Source: Topomyia yanbarensis (taxonomy: Eukaryota; Arthropoda; Insecta; Diptera; Culicidae). Taken from it: a stretch of DNA of 64,000 nt. The stretch spans positions 96,111,870 through 96,175,869 of the forward strand of contig NC_080671.1 in the NCBI RefSeq assembly GCF_030247195.1. Direction: 5' to 3'. The notes below the pieces were generated by a model. It was not told the DNA's origin and searched no databases. It saw only the letters and a list, made by a program, of their open reading frames with translations. This document shows, one piece after another, positions 1-10,772 of this stretch (positions within the stretch are counted from its first letter, which is position 1; each line of letters opens with the position of its first letter). The position numbers were made by a program, and so were the translations under genes.

Positions 1-1616
1 TATAATCCGAAAAAACACTTACTTCAATCCGCAAATTTCCGCAGACAAAGCCATATTCATTCGAATCTAAAACAAACGCTAACAAATCCAAGAATAACCA
101 TTTGTCGCATGCTGCAAAAACATATATTCAAAAAACGACTCTAAAACCCTTTTATAAGGCCATTAAAAAATTACATCACACATTTAAGGGTAAAACTATG
201 AAGTATGAAACATGTTGTTACATATGTGAGAGGTAGGAGGGGAGGGGAGGTGTTAACATAGCTTACCAACTACAAATTGGAATCAAACATTGGAGATATA
301 CCAATACTATGTTTTCAATTCTGAAATCTTTTAGTTTGGATTGAAATTATAATAAAATGTTCCATCTCCACTTGTGTCACTTTCAGTGACTGTGTTGTCA
401 CCTGGCCCGACCAAAAGATTTTTCGCCTTCTCAGATAGCGGAGTATTGTTCTTCGGCGGAAATCCTCTGATTTATGTAATTAGATGATCAGATTCTCCAA
501 CAATCGGCGTACTAGATCTGTGTTGGTTTCTACCCTGGAGGGCTTTTGAGTATGATCCTCCTTGTAATTTCGTGAGCCTTCGTTCATAGATTGCGGGGTT
601 TCTTCTGACAATTGACCAAAAGGAAGTAGGAAAGACGAAATCACTTTGGCCCCATTAATTACGATTTTCTGTACAAACGCTGGCAATCATAGAGTATATC
701 AAAACTAAGGAAAATTAGTAGTATTTTTTCATGGTTTTGATATTTTTTTTCTATATAAAAATCCTCCTGTTATTACATGTTAGGATATGTCTAAGGAACA
801 ATCTTTGATGATATGTGGGCATATAGAGTCTATTAAAATAAACTGTAAGTGATCTTCCTACGGAAACATAGCAAAAACACGATTTTTGATTGGAGACACC
901 TATAAATCATGTCAAAATTAAGCCATTTTTGGCGAAAGTTCTTAAATTCACACCTAGAACAAAAATTTGAGCTGACCGATGTGTAATTCAAAACTTTTTC
1001 AAAATGTGGAGAAGTCTAATGCTTAGTTTTCAATGGTAAAACGCCATGAGATTTTATCAGCTAAGTTATGCTCCGCCAGCTTGGATTTTTCGAGTACGGT
1101 GGATATCAATTTTTCATGAGTGTTGTCATGACACAGCTGCTATCTTGGTTTTGGGTCCACGGAGGATTTCAATATGACAATACATATGACAATTCCCTTG
1201 AATTCATCTATATATAAATATATTGTATGTTTGATTTCAAATGACAAATCGTCATAAAAATAACACCGTCTTGGAGCTCAAACTATAGCAAACCATACGT
1301 AGTTAATATGTTTATATGAAGTAAGTGTCTGAATACAAAAATTGATGTCATAGATTAAAAATCTATCTCATATAAAAGTATCCATTACGTATGGTTTCAG
1401 TTGGTAAATTTTACAGGAAAATTTCATCATTTATAATCCATGATTCCTACTCGGATATTAAATTGACAGCAAATATCAATTTACGACCCTTAAACGCCTA
1501 ATATTAAATATTAAAAATGTCTAAGTTGCATGCTTGAAGATAAAAGATTATCATGAATAGGCCGCCATCTTGAATTTTGATCTACAATCTTATACATAAA
1601 AATAGCGAAGGCTATT
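1..1616. other. AT-rich stretch, no gene seen
   Basis: No ORF with recognisable protein features on either strand. The DNA is AT-rich with short homopolymer runs. A motif resembling the CGCCATCTTG words common in the repeats elsewhere in this window occurs near 1562-1575, so old repeat sequence is likely, but no element ends were found. Confidence 0.5.
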
Positions 1617-1805
1617 TACCTTTGTGTTGGGGTAGGCGTAGCGTAGTTGGTAAATCGATTGCCTTGTACGCAGCGCACCTGGGTTCGAGCCCCGACCCCG
1701 CACATAGGGTTAGAAATTTTCATAAGAGATTTTTCTAACCCGAAGAGGCGAATGACCTTAAGGTTAAAACCTCTATAATCGAAATAAAAAAAATACCTTT
1801 GTGTT
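1617..1805 (+). mobile_element. tRNA-derived SINE, copy A, with perfect 12-bp target duplication
   Basis: The body (about 1629-1793) has a pol III box A-like word TAGCGTAGTTGG at 1639-1650 and a canonical box B GGTTCGAGCCC at 1682-1692, then a tRNA-unrelated part (TTAGAAATTTTCATAAG, AACCCGAAGAGGCGAATGAC) and an A-rich tail. It is flanked by the identical 12-mer TACCTTTGTGTT at 1617-1628 and 1794-1805, the signature of LINE-mediated insertion. It is not a functional tRNA gene. Three more copies lie at about 14.66, 34.67 and 44.45 kb. The family name is not assigned. The intact internal promoter and perfect duplication suggest a fairly young insertion. Confidence 0.9.
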
Positions 1806-2462
1806 ACTATTGAGCTTTACGCAATTTCCTTTACCAAAAATATGCATATTTCATACTTCCTTAGAAATGAAATGGCGACTATATTGAACTAATATCAGTC
1901 ATTGATGATTTCAAAATTGTGATGAACATAAATTTTAGGTACTGGTAAGATGCTTGAAGACAATTTTCTAATTGCCGAAAACATACTCAAAAAAAAAATC
2001 CTTGAAGAATTTTCATTAAAAATACTGGCATCACCAGCAGCCTAGATAAATTTAACCGGAATACTCAACCGAGGTTCAGATTAGTATTTTCGTGTTCCGT
2101 TTCATACTGGTGCTCCGGTAAACGAACACCAAAAACAAATCGAGGTGCTCTGCAATCGAAACTACGGTTTGGTTTTCTTAAAGTGTGGTTTTTTTACTAT
2201 TTCGGATTCTCCTAGTCAGTAACTACCATCAACTTAATGCTAGTTAGATAAGTCCAAACCAGCCAGCACCAAATAAGATCATGTGTCCTTATGCACAACA
2301 ATTTGGTCTTATCCAAAAATTGTCCCATTTGGGAAATTTGGTTTTCTTGCCTCGACTGAACACAACCATGAGCAGATCACACATGGTGTAAATATAATGA
2401 AAACTCCGGTATCGCGATTCAATCGATTTTTTCTCACTTCTGTTTCAAGTACTTAACATCAG
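1806..2462. other. Non-coding stretch containing a MITE-like segment
   Basis: No coding sequence seen. About 2180-2345 is related to about 61,935-62,120 (separate entry). The rest is unassigned. Confidence 0.45.
2180..2345 (+). repeat. Fragment of a MITE-like repeat shared with 61.9-62.1 kb
   Basis: The block around GTCAGTAACTA and TTAGATAAG is present in the same orientation at about 62,040-62,100. The outer block (CCTTATGCACAACAATTTGG onward) appears reverse-complemented at about 61,955-62,010. One end is therefore seen to the right of the core here and to the left of the core there, as expected for the two halves of an element with long terminal inverted repeats. No target duplication was identified. 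Confidence 0.5.
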
Positions 2463-2580
2463 GCCGCCGAAAAAATGACCCGCCATTTGCTAAGTTATTC
2501 CAAGACGAACGTCGTCGCGCACGGATTTTGAACAACGGATTTAGGGTGTAAACAGCTTGCGCTACCGCGAACCCGCATGG
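2463..2580 (+). repeat. Left arm of a ~120-bp inverted repeat bracketing the LINE remnants
   Basis: The reverse complement of 6274-6394 matches this block (shared words CGCGCACGGATTT and ACCGCGAACCCGCATGG; many mismatches). The two arms bracket 3.7 kb that holds the Jockey and gag-like remnants. A third partial copy precedes the SINE at about 34,610-34,660. Confidence 0.65.
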
Positions 2581-2931
2581 CTGATGAAGTGTTAAACATT
2601 TACTCAACATTTATCTTTGAATTCAAAGTAACGACATCTACATATTTATGCATCAAATGATTGCAATCAATGCAATTACAATGCTACAATACAGTTCGGT
2701 TTCTCATCTCGCTCAGTCCAGACGCTAGAAATCGCTCCGCTGCAATAGCAGGGAAAGTAATCAAATTTAACCGCGTGCCACTTGGTCTATTTGCAAAGGC
2801 AAAAATTGATTCCTTTTACTTAGTGTGTGAAACGTGAACAAACAATGAGTGACACATACCGGCTTGAACCTTCGTTCGAACCGGTCACAAATCTTGATAG
2901 CTCCTGGTTTTCCTAGAGATTTTCAACAGCA

Positions 2932-3075
2932 ACAGTCTTTCTCAAGGCTACCTATATTTTCGCTCGATCAGTCTTTCTCAAGGCTACCTATATTTTTTCA
3001 ACAATTAGTCTTTTTCAAGACTACCTACTTTTTCTACTCAGTCAGTCTTTTTCAAAACTAAAACATTTTTCTAGA
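2932..3075 (+). repeat. Four ~37-bp tandem repeats upstream of the Jockey ORF1
   Basis: CAGTCTTTCTCAAGGCTACC-type units start at about 2933, 2969, 3006 and 3043, a spacing of 36-37 bp, with increasing divergence toward the ORF. They sit just 5' of the ORF1 start at 3112, in what would be the 5' UTR of the LINE. Whether they act as promoter monomers is inference. Confidence 0.75.
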
Positions 3076-3111
3076 ACAATTCAACCTAAAGAAATATTTA
3101 ATTCTTCCAAC

Positions 3112-4415
3112 ATGCCTGGGTCCTCCCAGAAAGGCCGTATGCCAAAAATTAAAGCTAAACGGAAAAGGGTATCTTCTCCACCCGAAAATTCAATTAACTG
3201 CAGCAACTCATTCGATGATTTATCCGAATGTGATGCTGATGAAATTTCTAAATTTCCTCGCATTGCGCATAATGCCAATGAGAAGAAAACGCAATCACCT
3301 CCGCCTATAACAGTGAATATCTCCGACTTCAAAGCCTTTCGAACTGAGCTTTCGACGTTCCTTCCGGACGTGAAAGTCTCTTTTCAGATTGGCCGAAGAG
3401 GAGAATGTCGAGTTACAGCGGAGGAATTGATTGGCCACAAACGACTACTCCAGTATCTTATGGAGAAGTTATATAAATTTTATTCATATGATTTCAAGAC
3501 AAATAGACCACTAAAGGCTGTCTTGAAAGTGCTACCTCAAGGTCAAAGTTTGGATGAAATATCCAACGAATTGAAAAATTTACTTGGCTTTTCTCCTTAA
3601 CAAGTTATTCTTATGAAGAGAAAGGCTAGCGGCGATAACACGCCAGTACGCTCTGGAATTATTCAGGAGCTTTATTTAATTCATTTTAACCGTAATGAGG
3701 TTAATAATTTGAAAGTATTCGAAAAAGCTCGTTTTATGTTCCACGTGCGAGTAAAATGGGAACATTATAGACGACATGGGGGCAGAATTCAAAATCTGAC
3801 CCAGTGTCGTAGATGCCAAGGCTTTGAGCACGGCACAAAAATTGTCATTTGGATTCCAAATGTATGATCTGTGGTAATAAATCGCACACTAAAGATACTT
3901 TCCGGTGAAAAAAAAACCATAAAAAGTTTCAAATGCGCAAATTGTAGCGAAAATCATAAATCGAATTTCTGGGGTTGTCCTGTTCGAGAAAAAATATAAA
4001 TTCTCGTTCTAGACAACAAAAACAACAAATAAAAAATGTACCTACTTCTTCAGGTACACTTCAAGAAAACACGTCCGAACGTGTTAATCCGATTCAAAAT
4101 AGATTAACAACTACTTCTACCTCCGTCGCGCCATCCTACAATGGTGTGTCATCTTATGCTTCAGTGGCAGGTAACAAGGCCAAAATAACGGCTACCGTTA
4201 CCACGCCTACAAACTCGTTTGCACCCAACGCCTCCTTTAGTCCAATGGATCCAGGTAGCGTAACGGAAGAAAAATTAAAATACTTGCAAGACCATATGTT
4301 ACCTATGATGATTGCCATGTTGAATTCTACCTCCATGTTTGAAGCTTTTCAAACGGGGTGGGAATTTGCTAACAAAATTGTAATGAAATTAAAGTTTAAC
4401 AATGACTTTAAATAA
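3112..4415 (+). pseudogene. Decayed ORF1 (gag-like) of a Jockey-clade LINE
   Basis: The reading frame begins with ATG at 3112 and runs 162 codons, rich in basic and Ser/Pro residues, before a TAA at 3598-3600. It continues in the same frame from 3601 (QVILMKRKASG, then ARFMFHVRVKWEHYRRHGG), the conserved nucleic-acid-binding region of Jockey ORF1. A CCHC knuckle starts with CRRCQGFEHGT near 3805 and is then lost by a frameshift near 3840. A further open piece at 3975-4415 is the Ser/Thr-rich C-terminal part, ending at the TAA at 4413-4415. In the family this protein packages the LINE RNA. Here at least one nonsense codon and two frameshifts make it non-functional. The ORF2 ATG at 4402 overlaps its end. 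Confidence 0.85.
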
Positions 4416-5462
4416 TCATTTAAATTTATTAAATTGGAATGCTCGAAACGGAAAAACGTGCGAAGACGAATTTTTCAACTTCTTGAGGATACATAATGTG
4501 CATATAGCCGTTGTGACCGAAACTTTTTAAAAACCAAATATTAAATTGAAGGATAACTCTAATTTTGTTATTCATCGATTTGAACGAATTGTTGGATTCG
4601 GCGGAGGAATCGCAATAGCGGTTAATCGCAGGATCAAACATTCCGTTACGCCGTCTCTTGACACCAAGGTGATCGAGAGTTTGGGTATCGAAGTTAAAAC
4701 TGATCTTGGTATCATTTTTATTGCTGTAGCCTATTTGCATTTTCAGTGCACTGGCGAGCAAATTAATTTCTTGAAAGCAGACTTACAAAAACTTACAAGA
4801 AATCAGTCGAAAGTCTTCATAATCAGTCATATTAACGCCAAACACCGAGCCTGGAATAATGCTCAAAGCAATTCCAACGGTAAACTACTTTTTAATGATT
4901 GCTCTGCTGGTTATTATTCAATTTTGTTCCCGAATGGTCCTACATGCTATTCGTCTGTAAGGAATCCATCAACAATTGATTTGGTTTTGACAGATCAAAG
5001 TCACATTTGTAGCGAATTTATTACACATGCTGACTTTGATTCTGGTCATCTTCCAGTAACTTTTTCACTTTCTCAAGAAGCTGTTTCCAATCCCGTTAGC
5101 TCAGTGTTCAATTATCACAAAGCGAATTGGGAAGGTACAAAACTTATATTGAGAATAATTTTAATCATGCCCTTGATTTACAAAATAAGGCTGAAATTGA
5201 TACGGCATTACAAAATTTAAGTATATCTATAGTTGATGCTAGAAATTTATCAGTACCAACAACACAGAAAAAATTTAATATTCTTATTATTGACGACGAT
5301 CTTCAACTTCTGATTCGCTTGAAGAATGTTCGAAGACGTCAATATCAACGTTCTCGTGATCCTGCTATGAAATGTATCTATCAGGATCTACAAAAAGAAA
5401 TTAAGCATAGATTCACACTCTTAAGAAATGAAAATTTCGCGAAAGAGTTGACAGTATTGAAA
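4402..5462 (+). pseudogene. Decayed ORF2 endonuclease region of the Jockey LINE; RT absent
   Basis: The frame opens at ATG 4402 with the APE-type endonuclease start (LLNWNARNG, then VTETF), hits TAA near 4528, then reads on in the same frame to 5220 (GGGIAIAVNRR, INAKHRAWNN, PSTIDLVLTDQ). Two catalytic positions have changed: the usual GDFN-type aspartate reads SHIN, and the SDH motif reads SGH. A frameshift near 5130 moves the linker that follows the endonuclease (5127-5465, rich in Arg and Lys) into another frame. At about 5462 homology stops abruptly, before any reverse transcriptase. It is dead by nonsense, frameshift, catalytic loss and truncation. Confidence 0.85.
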
Positions 5463-5465
5463 TAA

Positions 5466-6250
5466 ATGGCACCACGTACTAGCGACTCCGTTATAAAAAA
5501 AATCAATCCAATATATGGAGAGGTGAATAGTGTTACGGAAGATACTTGGAGGAACTTCTTCCCAGGACTCCGGAACGGCGTTCGTGTGGTGAGAATGCGT
5601 CCTACAAAACATATTCCCTCTTACTTGACTTTCACATCCACATCACCTCGAGGTGTTCAATATTCTCAACGAACACTAATCACGGGCAAATTCCTACATG
5701 CCAGTATTGTGATCAGCCGCTACACTACGGAAAACCTCGCACAGAGACTGCTAAAGAAAATCCACCTGCTACGACCACAACCGGTATAACGTCATCGTAT
5801 GCTAAACCACAACCGGTTGTTAAACCAACGACTGCGGACCAGGCAGTATACAACACCAAACCAACTGCCATTTCAAACAGCGAAGTAACATCATTACACC
5901 AAATACCGCTAAATCAACAACCAACACCAACAATAAAGAATCAAACACCGATGACGATGGATTAACAACAGCGACCCGTAAGTACAAGAAACAAACAAGA
6001 ACATCGGACCGTGAACATCATGAATGCAGTACCGACGACGACATGGACGTGAACGAAAATGCAAGAGAAGACGAACCGAACGACCCCCAAGGTGTGGCAG
6101 ACGGCGCACCCTATGTTTTACCACCAAAGAAGAGGATCTCAATACGCAGCAGCAAGCAGCGTCAACAAGACCCGATGGACACACGAAATTATGGCACGAT
6201 TTACAAATATTTGCTTATTTTGCAATTATCTTTGAATTTAACGAAATGAC
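5466..6250 (+). pseudogene. Gag-like ORF1 remnant of a second LINE family
   Basis: It reads GEVNSVTEDTWRNFFPGLRN, then VRVVRMRPTKHIPSYLTF, a frameshift near 5640, then TCQYCDQPLHYGKP. The last is a CX2CX4H zinc knuckle whose final Cys codon is now Arg. The tail is Thr/Pro/Asn-rich and acidic, then changes frame near 6030. The same protein family appears at about 41.4-42.0 kb and 45.4-49.2 kb. I read it as the ORF1 nucleic-acid-binding protein of a mosquito LINE, from general familiarity rather than a search. It follows the truncated Jockey endonuclease directly with no poly(A) between. Confidence 0.7.
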
Positions 6251-6273
6251 ATAGCTACAACAACCATGTTAAC

Positions 6274-6394
6274 CCATGCGGGTTCGCGGTAACGCAAGTT
6301 ATTTATGCCTTCAATAAATTGTTCGAAATCCGTGCGCGGCGACGTTCAGTTCGAAATAACTTAGTTACAAATGGTGGGCCATTTTCTCGACGGC
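6274..6394 (-). repeat. Right arm of the ~120-bp inverted repeat paired with 2463-2580
   Basis: It starts CCATGCGGGTTCGCGGTAAC and ends near CTCGACGGC. It is the reverse complement, imperfectly, of 2463-2580. Together they may be ends of a composite or foldback element that surrounds the LINE remnants. Confidence 0.65.
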
Positions 6395-9300
6395 ATCTTG
6401 TCAAAGACTGCAAGTAGTATATAAGGTTTTCTTTCGAATGAATGAAAGGTCCGGGAGAATTATTTTTCCATGTTGTTATAAACAATTCATAACAAAAATA
6501 AACGAAAATGCGACTTTACGGATCGGAAAACATCACGATGAACCTGTATCTCTTGCCGATTTCATTGCTGATTTAATCGTTAAAATAGGTCAACTGGGTC
6601 GACCACAATGAATTTTTGAAACCAAGCGGGCTAAAGCCCGAGTTTCTAAACCTTTCTTGTGCATGAAACATGACTTTTCAGGCATCTTAGGAAAATTGTA
6701 ATGCCGTTAAAGCATCAAAATGTAAATTTATAAACAATTCAAGTTTTCAATTATTCCACAAGTTCGTACTTCTTCGAATAATACAGTTTACAAGATGCGT
6801 TGAAAATTTCAATCGGAGCAGATGAAATGAGTCCGTTGATTCGAGTTAAATGCTATCCAAGTTCTGTGTCATGTTGTTATTAGGGTATACACATTTTTGT
6901 GAAAGTTCCAGGCTAAATAAAAAAGAAGCCTGTACAAGAGTCTCTTATAACTAGCTCGCTTTCTTTACAATTTTACAAAACGTTTCAGCAGAGATCTGGT
7001 ACCCAATACTAATATTCATAAATGTCATTGTAAAAGGGCTTAGCTCTAACTGCTGAAATCAATCAAACTGATAATGGCCGGGGAAATGGTCCGAGTACCG
7101 CTACATTTCCCCAGTGCTGCTCGTTCGAGCACTATCCGTCAGTTCACTGCTCCCGTGGAAAGCAATTCGATCCAACAATTGCTTTTCCCTCTGTTTACTA
7201 TCGTCTTGAACACAGCAAAAATGCAACCAGCCCACGTTGCAGCGCACTCAGCTTCATTTTTCAAATTCCCCAACCCGTTAGCTGCAAATCACACAGCCGA
7301 GTGATACTCGGCAATATTTCCCCCGAGCGAAGATCAGCAGCGGATGTTAAATGTGATTATTTTCTTCGCAATACATACCTTTGACTTTGAAGTGCCACCC
7401 TTCCGACAGTGATCAATTGATGTTTACTATTTCCGGCATCGAGAGGAAAATTGATTTGTTTGAAATTATTTTTCTCGACGTCGTCGTCGTCGTCATCGAA
7501 TGTCTTCGTGGAACGACTTTCTGCTTGGTTGTTAGCCTTTTTTCGGTACATTCGATCGGTGCGAGTGCGTTCCAAAGGTTGAATGTCAAGTTCGAAGTCG
7601 GGCTTAATCCATCATATCGGAACGGTGGGAACAGGTAAAGTCGCGAATGGAAATCATGAATAATTTATCGGCGCCCGCGTTTATTTCGCTCTTGGTGAAG
7701 GTGGAGGGTTTTGTCAGAAGGAATTAGTTTCTTGGTTTGATGTTATCGGGTTTGGTTTCCGAGTTCAAGGATACGCTTTACCACTTTTGTGAGTGAGTTG
7801 TGGGATGTTGACAATGGAAACGGAATCAGCATACATATTGATGGTTGTTGTTTGGAAGCTTCATCTTTTGAGCTTCTGATGCGCTCTGGTGGTCTAGACA
7901 AATAGACTATTTCAAGTAAATACAAATCACAAAACTTAGCACACAAAAAGGAGATGAACGAAAGGAGATAAAGGAAAAGAAGTTGTGAGATATCGATAAC
8001 ATCTCTAAACTATAAAATTTAACAATAGATACCATACTTCATCCAGTTATACAAAATTTTAGTTATAAATCAAATATAGTAATTTTTAGTATACTACAAT
8101 CAAAAGAAAACAACACTTCAAGCAATGATATGCCACTAAAACAATGAGCTGGTTTCGTAATTTCTGTGTAACAAAACTAATTCAGAACACTGAACAAAAC
8201 TTTTAAATAATATTATATAACGAGTGATTAGGCTATCTTAAAGTGATAATACGCCAGAAGATCGTTCGCAGATCTTTTATAGCAAAGTTCTCGCATTTTT
8301 GCATTGAAATAATTCGTTCACGAGCTATAAAATGTAGTTAAGCTAAATTAAAAACTTCGAAGACTTGAGAAGCTTTAACAGTTTCACAAACAAAATTTAT
8401 TCGTTCCAATTCCAATTCTAAACATTTTCTAACCGATAAAGTAGTCCGATCCTTTCACGCCCCGATTCAAGCTAGCAGAATACGATGCAACCCCGGGCTT
8501 CACTTGATTCATCAACGCGAAATGAAAAAAAAAAAAAAACAAAGTTTGCACCGTACTACATAAGCTCGTTCCTCACCCTCTAGTCAAGCCCACAATCAGC
8601 GGTATAAATCGGAGAAAACGTTCGCTGCTAACACTTCACATATTTTCGCTAGCCTGCGGCTTCGTACCGCGCAATAGAGAATTTCGCAAATCTTTGTTTT
8701 GATCCCTGTAGCGCAAAGCAGCTACCATTCGCTTTTATTTAATTCCCCATGTACCCCTCTCACTCAAAACGGTAACAGAATAACCTAGTTGGCACCGTAC
8801 GTCTCCGCCATCACCGGGTTGGCGGTGGTTTTTCGTGATTTTCCGATTCGAGGATTGAGAAAAAAAGCTTTCACGTTTATTTTCTGTCCTTTTGGTTCCT
8901 CCGAGGTTACGTGTCATCGGATTACGGTAAGCGCTTTGCTGAAGTTGTGCCAAATAACGTGGTAATCGGAGTATGTCCCAAAAATGTCGGAGAAGATTTT
9001 ATTAGGTACTGTATGATACCTTTAAAATGTGAAACATTCGGATGAACCTAACAAGGCACGATGTTGGGGAATTTTGAAAAATAAACGGGTCTTACCAGCA
9101 CCGAACGCGAGTAATGCTCTTCGAGCGTATGAATTATTATGCTTGATACAATCTACCTTCAGATCAAAAGAATGAAGGTTCGGTTCACTGGCGCCAGATA
9201 CGGAAGGATCGTTATTTATATACTGAATCGTTTGGCGGTACCGCTTTTGGGATTCTGGGTTGGAACGGCTCTTGAGAAATATGGTACATCCAAAGAAGAA

Positions 9301-10241
9301 GGTATTCTGAGTTATGGAAATGAGCATTACGGTTTATTTTTTCCCACGATGTGAACTTGGGATTTCGCTGAGACACAACACAATTAATCAATGCGGTTTG
9401 AGTGGGATCCAAATCTTTATATGAATTATTTTTTTGCCCATTTTTCAGAGTGTATCGAAGTTATTTATAAGCTTTTTCAATCCAATTCACTTGATTTATT
9501 CCTCTGACTTTAGACGATTATTTCCTATTTTTAAGTTGTATGTAATATTCCAATCTCATCAGTAATCAAATCATACTATTCCGTCTTTGTTCAACTTTTC
9601 GATGTGTTATGATTACAAATAAATCTTCATAATCATGCATGCCGTTTGAGCCAATATATTTTGATTCCGGATGCCTGAACCAAACGTATAACCAAAATCA
9701 TTGGAAATATTTTCCCCAATCAATATGAAAAAACACCCGTCAATTATCCGACAATATCGATTTGATGTGATGCCTATCATTACCCAACCGACACGAACCA
9801 ATCTTAACACACGCCAGTACTACTTGCAGCTGTTACTGCATTATAAAAGACACTTCCAAGGCTGCTTCCGACGTGCACAGATGTAGTATGGAAACGGATG
9901 TAAAAACAAATTTTCTTCCTCCTTCATATGGGAGACTGTTTTGCATGTCACTGTTATTACAATGCGAAAAAACATGTTTACATGTTAGCTCCGTACGTAC
10001 GTATTATGGCTGCAATCGATCGATTTATCAATCAGTGGGTGATACGGAAAACGAAGTGTCTTAGCATAGTACTTCTTGCAAAGAGCCAAGACATGATAGC
10101 ATACAATCGAATGAACTATTCATATGTTAAGTGAACCGTGGAACACGCAAATGTGTCATAGAAAGCGTTCAATCGTTTGATCGATGCTTTAATAGAGGGT
10201 CTAGGCTAGTTCATAAGTTAAATCATAGAAACATTTTCGAC
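6395..10241. other. Long stretch without recognisable gene or element
   Basis: Several short open frames (for example 7074-7304 +, 7381-7638 +, 9022-9327 -) show no recognisable domain, codon pattern or splice context, so they are not called. The region 7.0-9.0 kb is less repetitive and slightly higher in GC than its surroundings and could be intronic or intergenic host DNA. A CGT/GTC trinucleotide run is at 7475-7498. Confidence 0.45.
7475..7498. repeat. Short (GTC)n-type microsatellite
   Basis: CGACGTCGTCGTCGTCGTC followed by ATCG. It falls in several open frames, so it could look like a Asp- or Arg-rich peptide, but no gene is supported. Confidence 0.7.
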
Positions 10242-10372
10242 TTAGGGTCTACACCATGCGTCTCCATCGAATGAGTACCTTGGGAGCGTTTTGGCAAGGT
10301 AATTTTTTAACCACTAACCAAGCGTCTCCAGAAATTATTCATTTGATGGAGACGCATTGTGCTTGATATCCT
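10242..10372. mobile_element. Small foldback/MITE, ~130 bp
   Basis: ATGCGTCTCCATCGAATGA (10256 onward) pairs with TCATTTGATGGAGACGCAT (ending 10357). Weaker pairing continues outward to TAGGGT on the left and ATCCTAG on the right. A second internal GCGTCTCCA copy lies at 10322. It has no coding capacity. The duplication at its borders is unclear. Confidence 0.55.
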
Positions 10373-10384
10373 AGTGTAATAAAG

Positions 10385-10532
10385 GGGATTTCTAATTTAT
10401 TCATTTATTCATTTATTTATTTTCATTTCACGAATTTCGCGCTAAAGCGTATTCAGAGTTGGCAGCACCCTCTCTGATTTTAATGAAACTTTCTGTGCAT
10501 GAAGACTTTGTCACAAAAACATACTTTGTTGT
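10385..10532 (-). repeat. Repeat copy uninterrupted at the site where the I-type LINE inserted elsewhere
   Basis: Its reverse complement matches the DNA on both sides of the LINE at 20.8-27.2 kb: left flank TTTTTGTGACAAAGTCTTCA, right flank ACAGAAAGTTTCAT then GAGAGG-TGCTGCCAAC and a T/A-rich TTTATTCA run. Here the target word occurs once (ATGAAGACTTT, 10499-10509), so this copy shows the pre-insertion arrangement. Confidence 0.85.
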
Positions 10533-10772
10533 GTGTGTGTATGTCATGGAAGAAACTTGTCTGCATCTATGTCATAATAGATTTGTTTTCACCGATAGAT
10601 GTACACATGTTTATCCCTGGAAATGAAAGGCGATAGTTCTACTGTACATCCAACGATCCATTTTAAGAATGCCTGTTCCTACACGTACATTCTGAGGCCG
10701 CCTTCATATACAATAAGCCCCGCGCGAATACATTCACGTATCAATTGGATATTTGCAATATATTCGTACTTC

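Noticed and set aside
1629..1720. Possible tRNA gene with A and B boxes
   Set aside because: Four copies with a common non-tRNA tail, A-rich end and target duplications show it is a SINE; a cloverleaf with proper acceptor stem is not evident.
9022..9327. 101-residue minus-strand frame with a GAGKT-like word
   Set aside because: AFGAGKTRLF resembles a P-loop by chance, but there is no Walker B, no homologous context, and it overlaps open frames on the other strand.
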